DNA of 64,000 bases from Bacteroidales bacterium SW299 (GCA_019550975.1 SDWH01000006.1:107049-171048), one strand, 5' to 3'. Positions 54,557-62,365 are shown, counted from the stretch's first letter. Translations and numbers: made by a program. The notes: generated by a model from the letters alone, not told the origin.

Positions 54557-54587
54557 CAAATATACCTTTTTCTTGTGATTCAAGCAA
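54557..54587 (-). promoter_or_regulatory. Promoter of the MBL gene
   Basis: Minus strand: TTG (54585-54587), 20-bp spacer, perfect TATATTTG (54557-54564), 35 bp upstream of the ATG. Confidence 0.55.
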
Positions 54588-54735
54588 CACTTTTCTGACA
54601 TAACGACACTTTAAACGACATTTTGACAAACGCTTCCTTCCATGAATTTGGCTAATAAAGTTTGCACAGAATTAAATAGGCCGACAATTTGTTTAAAGAA
54701 TTATCCGAAATGTGAAATGCCCTGGTCTGGAAAGT

Positions 54736-54748
54736 GACATTATGTCAA
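54736..54748. promoter_or_regulatory. Palindrome upstream of Hsp20 (candidate operator)
   Basis: TGACATTATGTCA is a perfect inverted repeat with a single central base, a form typical of dimeric regulator sites. It is not a CIRCE element, whose half-site is TTAGCACTC. Confidence 0.4.
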
Positions 54749-54852
54749 AAGGCACAGTCTTTGCAATTTAATGGGTGAATTCCGAAGCCGAAAGGCAGAG
54801 GGATTAAAAAACAAATTGAATGTACAACAATTAAAAATAGGAGATTACAACT

Positions 54853-55290
54853 ATGATGCCGACTAGAAAAAATTACAGTCAGAACTGGTTACCGAGTATC
54901 TTTAATGATTTCTTTGATAACGACTGGATGGTAAGAGCCAACGCTACAGCTCCTGCAATCAATGTCATCGAAAGCGACAAAGACTACAAGGTTGAAGTAG
55001 CTGCTCCGGGTATGACAAAAGACGATTTCAACATCCATTTGAGTGAAGACAACGAACTGGTCATTTCAATGGAAAAGAAGAATGAGTCGAAAGAAGAGGA
55101 CAAGGAAAACAAGAAGTATCTGCGCCGCGAGTTCTCATACTCAAAATTCGAACAGAGGCTGGTTATTCCGGACGATGTGGAGAAAGAAAACATCAACGCA
55201 AATGTCAGTGACGGTGTGTTGACCATTGATCTTCCGAAACGTACTCCCGAAGAAAAAGCCAAAGTCAACCGTGTGATTGAAATCCACTAA
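54853..55290 (+). CDS. Hsp20/alpha-crystallin family small heat-shock protein
   Basis: Holdase chaperone of 145 residues. The alpha-crystallin domain spans about 35-140 (NVIESDKDYKVEVAAPGM, LRREFSYSKFEQRLVIP, ANVSDGVLTIDLPK); a short N-terminal arm with PSIFNDFFD is typical. Start is one of two adjacent ATGs. The gene has its own terminator. It is probably stress-induced. Confidence 0.95.
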   Translation: MMPTRKNYSQNWLPSIFNDFFDNDWMVRANATAPAINVIESDKDYKVEVAAPGMTKDDFNIHLSEDNELVISMEKKNESKEEDKENKKYLRREFSYSKFEQRLVIPDDVEKENINANVSDGVLTIDLPKRTPEEKAKVNRVIEIH

Positions 55291-55309
55291 TCGATTCTCA
55301 TCGGAATAG

Positions 55310-55357
55310 AGGGGATGTGCCGCAATCCGAAAGCGAAAAGGGCGCATCCCCTTTTTT
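55310..55357 (+). terminator. Terminator of Hsp20
   Basis: AGGGGATGTGCC (55310-55321) pairs with GGCGCATCCCCT (55341-55352, one G-U), then TTTTTATG. Confidence 0.85.
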
Positions 55358-55407
55358 ATGTCCAAATCAATCCGCCCGCTTCATTTCATTATTCGGAAAT
55401 AGTTTTG

Positions 55408-55415
55408 TATATTTG
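55408..55415 (+). promoter_or_regulatory. -7 element for the YitT gene
   Basis: TATATTTG, perfect, 11-20 bp upstream of the possible ATGs (55426 and 55435), so the leader is very short. Confidence 0.4.
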
Positions 55416-55434
55416 CTGCATAAAAATGGAGTTT

Positions 55435-56397
55435 ATGAAACAAACAGTATTTTCGTGGATTCAGATACTGGCGGGCTGTACTATACTGGCCGCCGGCTTT
55501 GTCTTCTTTATCAACCCTTACAACATCGTGCCGGGAGGAGTATATGGCGCAAGCATCGTGCTGCACAACCTTTTTCCGTCAATCCAGGTGGGTACTTTCG
55601 GATATATGTTCGACATTCCCCTGCTCATACTGTCAGTCATTTTTCTCGGCGCAAAGCTGGGAGGAAGAACGATTGCGGCCGCACTGACCACTCCCCTGCT
55701 CATGAACCTGATTTCCAGACTCGCATACCCCAGCAAAGAAGCATTGCAGGCGCTCGATCCGGCACAGCTGCTGGGAGGAAGCATGGACTTGTCCGAGCAT
55801 CTGATGCTTACCTGCATCATCGGTTCCGTACTGATAGGAATTGGAACCGGCATCGTCATACGCAATCAGGCAACCACCGGCGGAAGCGACATCGTGGGAA
55901 TGTTTCTCCAGAAATACTGCCACATCCGGTTTTCGCACGCGATTCTGTTTGTTGACGGAGCGGTTGTGTGCTTCGGACTGCTTGTCATCGGATTCGGAAT
56001 CGGCAGCGCAGACGGCTCTTCGCAACCTTCATGGCATCTGTCCTTCTATTCGTTGATTGCCATCTATATCATATCCCGTGTCATTGCATACGTCATAAAC
56101 GGATCAAAGAACGACAAGCTGATTTTTGTCATCAGCGACAAAAAAATGACTGAACTGCATGACTATATCCTGAAAGACCTCGACCGCACGGCAACATACA
56201 TCAAAAGCAGCGGACTGTATTCAGGAGCAGACAAAGAAATGCTTTTTCTTGTTGTCAGCTACAAGGAAGTGGCGGGCGTGAAACTGAAGATCAAGCAGGC
56301 CGATCCGCGGGCCTTCGTCGTGGTCACAGACGCTTACGACACTTTCGGAGAGGGCTGGAAGCAGCTTCCCTCGCCCAACGAAATCACTCCCGAATAA
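55435..56397 (+). CDS. YitT family membrane protein with DUF2179 domain
   Basis: Integral membrane protein of 320 residues (323 if started at ATG 55426). Six or so hydrophobic helices (residues about 8-220; for example GFVFFINPYNIVPGGVYGAS) followed by a C-terminal DUF2179 domain of about 80 residues (IFVISDKKMTELHDYILKDL, TATYIKSSGLYSG, VVVTDAYDTFGEGW). Family function unknown; transport is suggested. Confidence 0.9.
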   Translation: MKQTVFSWIQILAGCTILAAGFVFFINPYNIVPGGVYGASIVLHNLFPSIQVGTFGYMFDIPLLILSVIFLGAKLGGRTIAAALTTPLLMNLISRLAYPSKEALQALDPAQLLGGSMDLSEHLMLTCIIGSVLIGIGTGIVIRNQATTGGSDIVGMFLQKYCHIRFSHAILFVDGAVVCFGLLVIGFGIGSADGSSQPSWHLSFYSLIAIYIISRVIAYVINGSKNDKLIFVISDKKMTELHDYILKDLDRTATYIKSSGLYSGADKEMLFLVVSYKEVAGVKLKIKQADPRAFVVVTDAYDTFGEGWKQLPSPNEITPE

Positions 56398-56476
56398 AAA
56401 AGCCGGATTGGGCGGCATGCGGTATTCCCGATAAATTTGTCAAACAGGCCTTAAAGAATGGTGCAATCAGCAATTT

Positions 56477-56564
56477 AAGATAACGGGTAATTTTGATCAA
56501 GATAACGGGTAATTTCAGGTAAAAGACCGCGGTCTTTTGATCAAGATGACGAATCATTTTTCAA
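56477..56564. repeat. 22-bp tandem repeat, four units (family 2, locus 2)
   Basis: Units start at 56477, 56499, 56521 and 56543, each exactly 22 bp. Units 1 and 2 begin AAGATAACGGGTAATTT; unit 4 is AAGATGACGAATCATTT; unit 3 is the perfect palindrome AAAAGACCGCGGTCTTTT. The reverse complement resembles the array after trmD (21851-21938). Confidence 0.8.
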
Positions 56565-56611
56565 CCTGTCCAATTGCGGCACTTTCATTTCCGTATGTCT
56601 GAAGAAAAGCA

Positions 56612-56619
56612 TATATTTG
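56612..56619 (+). promoter_or_regulatory. -7 element for folK
   Basis: TATATTTG, perfect, 31 bp upstream of the ATG; no clear -33. Confidence 0.4.
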
Positions 56620-56650
56620 CGTCCGCCGTAAACGAAGAACAAGCAGATTT

Positions 56651-57061
56651 ATGAATAAAGTCCATCATTGCCTTCTGTGTCTGGGATCCAACTCCAATGC
56701 CGAACTCCATCTGAAACAGGCGGAAACGGCGCTGGAATTCCTGTTTCCCGACATCCGGTGGGGAAAGGCCGTAAACACTTTGCCCGAAGGGGACCAGTCG
56801 AAGACGCCAAGCTACCTCAACCGGATTGCCTGCTTCAGGACAACCCTGGAAGCAAACGAGGTTGCCCGGATCTGCAAGGAGATAGAAAGGGAAAACGGAC
56901 GCACTCCCGAAGACAAGGACAAAGGGCTTGTCCCGTTAGACATCGACCTGCTCAAGTATGACAACCGGGTGCTGAAACCCGCGGATCTGAGCAAAGACTA
57001 CGTGCGAAAGGCTATGGAAGCCTTCCCTGACAAACGTAAAGACCGGATCAATAGATCCTGA
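56651..57061 (+). CDS. folK: FolK-family pyrophosphokinase, short form
   Basis: Protein of 136 residues resembling 6-hydroxymethyl-7,8-dihydropterin pyrophosphokinase of the folate pathway. The N-terminal LLCLGSNSNAELHLKQAE and the central RENGRTPEDKDKGLVPLDIDLL (with the DIDLL metal aspartates) match, but the usual C-terminal HPR motif region is absent. FolK is usually near 160 residues. It may be a diverged or specialised member. Its 3' end overlaps the convergent gene by 14 bp. Confidence 0.8.
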   Translation: MNKVHHCLLCLGSNSNAELHLKQAETALEFLFPDIRWGKAVNTLPEGDQSKTPSYLNRIACFRTTLEANEVARICKEIERENGRTPEDKDKGLVPLDIDLLKYDNRVLKPADLSKDYVRKAMEAFPDKRKDRINRS

Positions 57062-57869
57062 CATATCCCAGCCGCGTATAGCGCACCCCGTGCGATTCAT
57101 AATGCGCCAACACCTTAGCCGATTTCACCCGCAGCACTTCGTACCTGTTCACTTTCCGGCTCCGGCAACTGAGGGCATTGGGAGTCAGGCTTCCGGCGGC
57201 GGCTTTTATCAGAAACGTGAAGCGGTTGCCGTCACGGTCGGCCGCCAGCACGTTCTGGTCTACAAAGAAGTCCGGCTTATAGGTATCCACCTGAAGGCGC
57301 ACGTTAAGCACAGTCAGTTCCAGGTCTTTCAGCCTGTCGCCGACATTTCTGACAAATTTGCTTACCGAAGAGATGCGGGGCTTGTGGACCGTAAACTCGA
57401 AATGGACGATGACAAGAAAACCGGCCAGCTCCTTCAGACGGTCATATTTCTTGCTGCTTGCCACAAACTTGTTTGCAAGCCAGTACACATACGACGGGTC
57501 AATGTAAGAAATCTCAGAAAGATGCTTGCCTTTGTATTTTCCGAACGGAATGACAGTGTCTGATTCGGCATAAAAAGCTTCAAGATCGGAACCGGAAGCT
57601 ATGTCAAGCCCCACATTGCAGTTTTGCAGCAAGGCAAACGCACGGTCGACCGACTGGTCAAACACAACTCCCAGCGTGCGGACAAAGACCGGAACTTCAC
57701 GCTGCGCAAACTTCCGCCACAAAGCATAATAAGGGCGGTATTTTGTAGCCAGACTGATCAGGTATACCCCGTTGTCACGCGTCCTTCCCCGATTGAATGT
57801 GCCGATCCGCTCCAATTGCTTGCCGGCAATTTCCGGGGCCAAACGATATAGTTCATCATTCCATCCCAT
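57048..57869 (-). CDS. ExoX C-terminal-like (DUF3820-type) protein
   Basis: Protein of 273 residues from ATG 57869 (MGWNDELYRLAPEIAGKQLE); the upstream open frame to 58169 has no start with support. A central segment reads IPFGKYKGKHLSEISYIDPS followed by YVYWLANKF, the pattern of exodeoxyribonuclease X C-terminal/DUF3820 domains. Flanks have no recognised domain. Function unknown; DNA binding is suggested by the ExoX-like part. Confidence 0.7.
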   Translation of the reverse strand: MGWNDELYRLAPEIAGKQLERIGTFNRGRTRDNGVYLISLATKYRPYYALWRKFAQREVPVFVRTLGVVFDQSVDRAFALLQNCNVGLDIASGSDLEAFYAESDTVIPFGKYKGKHLSEISYIDPSYVYWLANKFVASSKKYDRLKELAGFLVIVHFEFTVHKPRISSVSKFVRNVGDRLKDLELTVLNVRLQVDTYKPDFFVDQNVLAADRDGNRFTFLIKAAAGSLTPNALSCRSRKVNRYEVLRVKSAKVLAHYESHGVRYTRLGYVRIY

Positions 57870-57980
57870 CTGCTCTCCTCCTTTTCGCCAAGATAAGAAA
57901 AAAAATCCGCAAAAGCAAGCAATCCGCCAATCGATATCCCCATGGACTGCAAAAGCACAGGCATTGCAGCAGCAAAACAT

Positions 57981-58011
57981 TTTGCATTTAAAAATAAAAT
58001 TCATACATTCG
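57981..58011 (+). promoter_or_regulatory. Promoter of uxaC
   Basis: TTTG (57981-57984), 19-bp spacer, TACATTCG (58004-58011, 7 of 8 matches), about 54 bp upstream of the ATG. Confidence 0.45.
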
Positions 58012-58064
58012 TGTCCGATAACGGAAAAAACGAATTTACTACCTACGATAAAAACACAACAATC

Positions 58065-59468
58065 ATGAAAAAGTTTATGGACGAGAATTTCCTGCTGCAA
58101 ACTGAAACTGCTCAGGATCTGTATCACAACCATGCCGCCAAACTGCCGATCATCGACTACCACTGCCACCTGGATCCGAAGATGGTGGCCGAAGACTATC
58201 AGTTCAAGTCAATCACCGAACTCTGGCTTGGAGGCGACCACTACAAGTGGCGGGCCATGAGAAGCAACGGCGTAGAAGAACGCTACTGCACGGGGGACGC
58301 TTCCGACTGGGAAAAGTTTGAGAAATGGGCGGAAACCGTTCCTTATACGCTGCGGAATCCGCTTTATCACTGGACGCATCTGGAGCTGAAAACGGCTTTC
58401 GGAATCACCAAGACCCTGAATCCGGATACAGCGCGCGAAATATTTGACGAATGCAACGCCAAACTGGCGACACCCGAATTTTCCGCACGGAACCTGATGA
58501 GGCGTTACCGCGTAGAAACCGTGTGCACGACCGATGACCCTGCCGACTCGCTCGAATACCACATAGCCACCCGCAAGAGCGGATTTGAAATAAAGATGCT
58601 GCCTACCTGGCGTCCGGACAAGGCCATGGCAGTGGAGGTGCCGTCCGAGTTCAGAGCCTACATGGAAAAACTGTCTGAAGCCAGCGGCATCCGGATTTCA
58701 ACGTTCGGCGACATGATCGACGCATTGCGCAAACGGCACGCATTCTTTGCCGAACAGGGATGCAAGCTCTCTGACCACGGCGTAGAAGAATTCTATGCAG
58801 AAGACTATACCGAAGCGGAGATCAAAGCCATCTTCGACAAAGTATACGGAGGGACAGAGCTGACCCGCGGCGAAATGCTGAAGTTCAAGTCGGCCATGCT
58901 GGTTGCCTTTGCCGAAATGGACTGGGAAACAGGATGGACCCAGCAGTTCCACTACGGAGCCATCCGAAACAACAACACCAAGATGTTCAGGCTGATCGGT
59001 CCGGACACCGGCTTTGACTCGATCGGCGAGTTTTCAACGGCAAAGTCCCTGTCCAAATACCTCGACAGGCTGAATACGGAAGGGAAACTGACAAAGACAA
59101 TCCTGTATAACCTGAATCCATGCGCCAACGAAATGATTGCCACAATGATAGGCAACTTCCAGGACGGATCGGTACCCGGAAAGATACAGTTCGGTTCCGG
59201 CTGGTGGTTCCTCGACCAGAAGAACGGCATGGAAAAACAGATGAATGCCCTTTCGCTCCTCGGACTGCTGAGCCGCTTTGTGGGCATGCTCACCGACTCG
59301 CGGTCGTTCCTTTCCTATCCGCGCCATGAATATTTCCGCCGCACATTGTGCAACCTGCTCGGAAACGACGTGGAAAACGGAGAAATTCCGTTCTGCGAGA
59401 TGGCACGCGTGCGGCAGATGACAGAAGACATCAGCTACTATAACGCAAAGAAATTCTTCCAGTTCTGA
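58065..59468 (+). CDS. uxaC: Glucuronate isomerase
   Basis: Converts glucuronate to fructuronate and galacturonate to tagaturonate. 467 residues from ATG 58065. Visible: the metal site PIIDYHCHLDPKMVAED, TLRNPLYHWTHLELK, and the catalytic-region TDDPADSLEYH. Family size is about 470. No uxuA, uxaB or kdg genes adjoin it, so uronate catabolism is spread over the genome. Confidence 0.96.
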   Translation: MKKFMDENFLLQTETAQDLYHNHAAKLPIIDYHCHLDPKMVAEDYQFKSITELWLGGDHYKWRAMRSNGVEERYCTGDASDWEKFEKWAETVPYTLRNPLYHWTHLELKTAFGITKTLNPDTAREIFDECNAKLATPEFSARNLMRRYRVETVCTTDDPADSLEYHIATRKSGFEIKMLPTWRPDKAMAVEVPSEFRAYMEKLSEASGIRISTFGDMIDALRKRHAFFAEQGCKLSDHGVEEFYAEDYTEAEIKAIFDKVYGGTELTRGEMLKFKSAMLVAFAEMDWETGWTQQFHYGAIRNNNTKMFRLIGPDTGFDSIGEFSTAKSLSKYLDRLNTEGKLTKTILYNLNPCANEMIATMIGNFQDGSVPGKIQFGSGWWFLDQKNGMEKQMNALSLLGLLSRFVGMLTDSRSFLSYPRHEYFRRTLCNLLGNDVENGEIPFCEMARVRQMTEDISYYNAKKFFQF

Positions 59469-59486
59469 AACGTAACGTTCCGAGAG

Positions 59487-59986
59487 ATGTCCGAGAAATG
59501 CAAGAACAAGATTCATTGCTTCCTGAGGCCGGCAACCGTTGCAGACATTCGTGAGCTTCGCCGGCTTTTTCAGGATACCGTCCTCACTGTCAACGAAAAG
59601 ACTATACGCCGGAAGAAGTGAAGGACTGGGCTTCATGCGGCGACAGCACGGCGCATTGGGAAGACCTGCTGTCGCGCTTCCACTTTCTTGTTGCGCTGAA
59701 CGCCGGCAAGCAGATCGTGGGCTTCGCATCCGTCAACGGCGAAGGCTATCTGCACTCCATGTTCATCCACAAGGACTGGCAGCGGAAAGGCATCGCCTCC
59801 GCCCTTCTCTCGGAAATGGAATCTTATGCAGGCGGCCGGGGAGCTGGCGAAATCATTTCAGAAGTCAGCATCACGGCACGCCCGTTTTTCGAACGGCAGG
59901 GCTACACGGTAAGGAAAGAACAGAGAGCCCGTGCGAACCGGCTTGAACTGACTAACTTCGTAATGACAAAAAAATTGCAGAAATGA
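59487..59986 (+). pseudogene. GNAT acetyltransferase gene with a frameshift
   Basis: An ATG at 59487 opens a frame that reads MSEKCKNKIHCFLRPATVAD, then continues to NEK at 59600 and ends at TGA 59619-59621. From there the GNAT sequence continues in another frame (DYTPEEVKDWASCG) to TGA 59984-59986. Deleting one A from a run (now AAAA, 59596-59599) explains the shift; restoring it gives a continuous protein of about 167 residues with the acetyl-CoA motif VSV..HKDWQRKGIASALL. Likely a mutation or a sequencing error. The next gene starts at 59983 with ATGA overlap. Confidence 0.7.
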
Positions 59987-60531
59987 ATTACACTACTCTC
60001 CGGAAACGGCTGTCGGGCAGACTTCACGAAGACGACATTCATGAAATCACTTTTTATGCGCAGGGCATAGAGGATGAACCCGTGAAGTCCGCCCTTTATA
60101 CCCTGCTCTTCGATGAAGACAAACGGATAGCGGAGAATGCGGCATGGGTATTCGCACACTTCGACCTCCACAGCAACCAATGGCTTTACCCCAGGCACAA
60201 TGAACTGATCGACGAAGCAATGCGCACGCCAAGCGGCACGAAACGCCGCCTGCTGCTCGGCCTGCTGTTGCGCCAGCCGTTTACGGAAAACGGTTTCCGG
60301 ACAGACTTCTTCGACTTCTGCCTGAGATGCATCGTGGCATCGGATGAACCGACAGCCGTCAGATGCCTTTCCGTAAAGCTGGCCTGCGAACAATGCAAGT
60401 TCTCTCCCGAACTGCTTTCCGAACTCCGGACGACATTGGAGATGCTCGAACCGGAATCACTGTCCGCGGGAATGAAAACGGCACGAAGAAACACGCTGAA
60501 GTCAATCAGCGGCCTGATCAAAGCCCGCTAA
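59983..60531 (+). CDS. HEAT-like helical protein of unknown function
   Basis: All-helical protein of 182 residues with repeated alpha-helix pairs (for example EPVKSALYTLLFDEDKRIAE, ENAAWVFAHFDLHSNQWLYP, and RRLLLGLLLRQPFTENGF), which suggests a HEAT-repeat-like fold, as in DNA alkylation repair proteins. I do not recognise a specific family. It is coupled to the GNAT gene by an ATGA overlap, and its 3' end overlaps the convergent MGMT-family gene by 30 bp. Confidence 0.7.
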   Translation: MNYTTLRKRLSGRLHEDDIHEITFYAQGIEDEPVKSALYTLLFDEDKRIAENAAWVFAHFDLHSNQWLYPRHNELIDEAMRTPSGTKRRLLLGLLLRQPFTENGFRTDFFDFCLRCIVASDEPTAVRCLSVKLACEQCKFSPELLSELRTTLEMLEPESLSAGMKTARRNTLKSISGLIKAR

Positions 60532-60858
60532 CTCCTCTGCACCGGAAAGATTCCAGTTGCAGACTTTCATGTCCACACAGCCGTTTTTCCGGAACACAAC
60601 CCCCTCTCCTCTCAGCAAACCGGCCTGTTCCGGCCAATGAGGCGCTGTTCTGCCCTGACTGTTCACCACACGATGGCAGGGAAGATGCAGACTGTCCGCA
60701 GCTTCAGACAACAGCCTTCCTACCAGCCGCGGGCAGCCGGGCCTTCCGGAAAGCCATGCTACCTGCCCGTATGTCAGCACTTTCCCGCATGGAATGGACG
60801 CAACCACATCATACACGTCTTTCCTGAAATCGGAACGTTCGTTACCAGCCATAATCAA
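60502..60858 (-). CDS. MGMT-family methyltransferase-like protein
   Basis: Protein of 118 residues (116 from ATG 60852). The MGMT signature PCHRVV (catalytic Cys) is present in LHLPCHRVVNSQGR, after the helix with SIPCGKVLTYGQVAWLSG. The N-terminal domain of full-length Ada/Ogt is absent. Either a small repair enzyme or an alkyltransferase-like protein; the Cys suggests activity. Confidence 0.9.
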   Translation of the reverse strand: MIMAGNERSDFRKDVYDVVASIPCGKVLTYGQVAWLSGRPGCPRLVGRLLSEAADSLHLPCHRVVNSQGRTAPHWPEQAGLLRGEGVVFRKNGCVDMKVCNWNLSGAEELAGFDQAAD

Positions 60859-60873
60859 TCCTCACACTGCTTT

Positions 60874-61416
60874 TCATTTCAGACGCAGTCCGCCGGAAGC
60901 GTCCCGCGCAAATTCTACCGGAAGCACCACCCACACATTCACGGCTTTTCCTTCGTGCCGGCCGGGAATCCAACGGGGCATTTCCGAAACCACACGCACC
61001 GCTTCCTTGTCCAGATACGGATCCAGCGAACGGGCGATGCGCACTTCGCCTACACTGCCGTCCGACATTACAGCCAGACGGACTACAGCTTTTCCTTCAA
61101 TCTCCTTCCCAGCCTCCGGTCCGGGATAACGCAGATGGCCGGAAATGTACCTTCTCAGCTCTTCCTGTCCTCCGGGAAAAGCCGGCATTTCCTCCACGAG
61201 TTCGTAAATCTCTTCGCAAGGAGAGGGACGACGCTCCACACTGCTGCCCGGCAGATCGGAAACGGTAACAGTGTCGTTCCGGGTCACCTCCTGCCGAAGC
61301 ACAGATGCGTCCGCGCCCGCTGCCGGCCGGTGCTGTTTCCGGCAAGCCCCCACTCCGCCTCCCGCCGCGAGCACCAGCAAGACAGATATGATTTTCAACG
61401 GATCCATCGTTTTCAT
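60874..61416 (-). CDS. TonB C-terminal domain lipoprotein
   Basis: Predicted lipoprotein of 180 residues. ATG 61416, signal MKTMDPLKIISVLLVLAAGG with VGAC as a weak lipobox. A TonB C-terminal domain fills the last 85 residues (PAFPGGQEELRRYISGHLRY, GKAVVRLAVMSDGSVGEVRI, and RWIPGRHEGKAVNVWVVLP). There is no proline-rich linker, so it is short for a TonB energy transducer; it may be an accessory or soluble TonB-like protein. The MGMT-family gene follows 16 bp later. Confidence 0.85.
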   Translation of the reverse strand: MKTMDPLKIISVLLVLAAGGGVGACRKQHRPAAGADASVLRQEVTRNDTVTVSDLPGSSVERRPSPCEEIYELVEEMPAFPGGQEELRRYISGHLRYPGPEAGKEIEGKAVVRLAVMSDGSVGEVRIARSLDPYLDKEAVRVVSEMPRWIPGRHEGKAVNVWVVLPVEFARDASGGLRLK

Positions 61417-61446
61417 GTCCTTCAAGGTTGATGAAATTGATACGTC

Positions 61447-61477
61447 CAAATGTAAGCAAAAGAATCCGTTTTTCCAA
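61447..61477 (-). promoter_or_regulatory. Promoter of the TonB-domain gene
   Basis: Minus strand: TTG (61475-61477), 20-bp spacer, perfect TACATTTG (61447-61454), about 31 bp upstream of the ATG. Confidence 0.6.
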
Positions 61478-61544
61478 CCATCGGACAGGCTTTCTGTCAA
61501 AAGGCATTTGGCAGACCTTCCGTTCTCCAAGCCGCCGGACAAGT

Positions 61545-61565
61545 CATCTTTAGTCTGGAGATACA
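61545..61565. repeat. Single 21-bp unit of family 1
   Basis: CATCTTTAGTCTGGAGATAC (plus one base) matches the units at 33335-33418 and 48792-48875, including the palindromic core and a downstream CGTTT. It lies about 30 bp before the probable left end of the IS66 element. Confidence 0.65.
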
Positions 61566-61680
61566 GCGTTTCAGGGCAACCGCACGGCAACTCTTCGTAA
61601 GCATTCGAATAAATGCACCTTTTAAACCTTGAGGTTTGGTTGTAGCTTTGCGTAGCAAATACAATCAAGCCTCAATTATT

Positions 61681-62004
61681 ATGAATAGACAGGAATTTGA
61701 AGAATTAGAATTGCAGGTGCAACAAAGCGAGCTGCCGTTGAAGTCGTACCTTCAACAGATAGGTGTAAGTTATTCAACCTATCACTACTGGCGTAGAAAA
61801 TGTTCCGTTGACAGGAGCAGTATCAAACACGAGTTGGCTCCTATCAGTTTTAAACAGGCATTTACGGAGTCTTCCCAAGAAGAACAATTGCCGCATGGTG
61901 TTGCGCTGCTGTTTCCCAATGGACTTCGTGCCCACTTCGGGAGCGGTTCTGAAGATTTGCTGAAGGAAATATTTACCCAAAGTCTTCGAGACGGTCATGT
62001 TTAA
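61681..62004 (+). CDS. IS66 TnpA accessory protein
   Basis: Protein of 107 residues with a helix-turn-helix (LPLKSYLQQIGVSYSTYHYW). TnpA of IS66 is needed with TnpB and TnpC for transposition. ATG 61681 chosen; the stop overlaps the start of tnpB by 8 bp. Confidence 0.9.
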   Translation: MNRQEFEELELQVQQSELPLKSYLQQIGVSYSTYHYWRRKCSVDRSSIKHELAPISFKQAFTESSQEEQLPHGVALLFPNGLRAHFGSGSEDLLKEIFTQSLRDGHV

Positions 62005-62365
62005 CCTGAACGACACGATGCGCTACTTCCTGTGTCCGGGCAGGACAGATATGCGCAAGGGTATCAGTTCGCTATGCGGAGTGGTACATGAGAAAATGAA
62101 CAGTGAAGTGAGGAACGGTGATGTCTTCATCTTCATCGGTTCCAGCCGCAGACTAATGAAACTCCTTCATGCCGAAGACGGAGGTATGGTAATGTATGTA
62201 AAACGTCTGGAGGCCGGTCGCTTCAAGCTGCCGGAGTATGATCCCAAATCAAACAGCTATCCCATGGAGTGGCGCGATCTGGTGATGATGGTTGAAGGAA
62301 TACAGGAAAACCCGGAACAGAGGCTCCGGCGGTTAAGGGCGAAACGTAAGGAATACCATGTATGA
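61997..62365 (+). CDS. IS66 TnpB (Orf2) protein
   Basis: Protein of 122 residues matching IS66 Orf2 in full: CPGRTDMRKGISSLCGVVHE, DVFIFIGSSRRLMKLLHAED and FKLPEYDP. It overlaps tnpA by 8 bp, which suggests translational coupling. Confidence 0.95.
   Translation: MFNLNDTMRYFLCPGRTDMRKGISSLCGVVHEKMNSEVRNGDVFIFIGSSRRLMKLLHAEDGGMVMYVKRLEAGRFKLPEYDPKSNSYPMEWRDLVMMVEGIQENPEQRLRRLRAKRKEYHV

Larger units (their letters stand above)
54523..54852. other. Intergenic region MBL to Hsp20
   Basis: 330 bp without a gene. Holds the MBL promoter and a perfect 13-bp palindrome TGACAT-T-ATGTCA (54736-54748), about 105 bp upstream of Hsp20. Near 54604-54626 are two similar ACGACA-TTT stretches. No TAnnTTTG element is seen close to Hsp20. 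Confidence 0.5.

Noticed and set aside
57870..58169. N-terminal extension of the ExoX-C-like protein by 100 residues
   Set aside because: The extra frame overlaps the uxaC start and leader on the other strand, and has a Cys/Phe-rich composition unlike the rest.
59590..59600. Programmed ribosomal frameshifting in the GNAT gene
   Set aside because: The run is only four A residues, there is no slippery heptamer and no downstream stimulatory structure that I can see.
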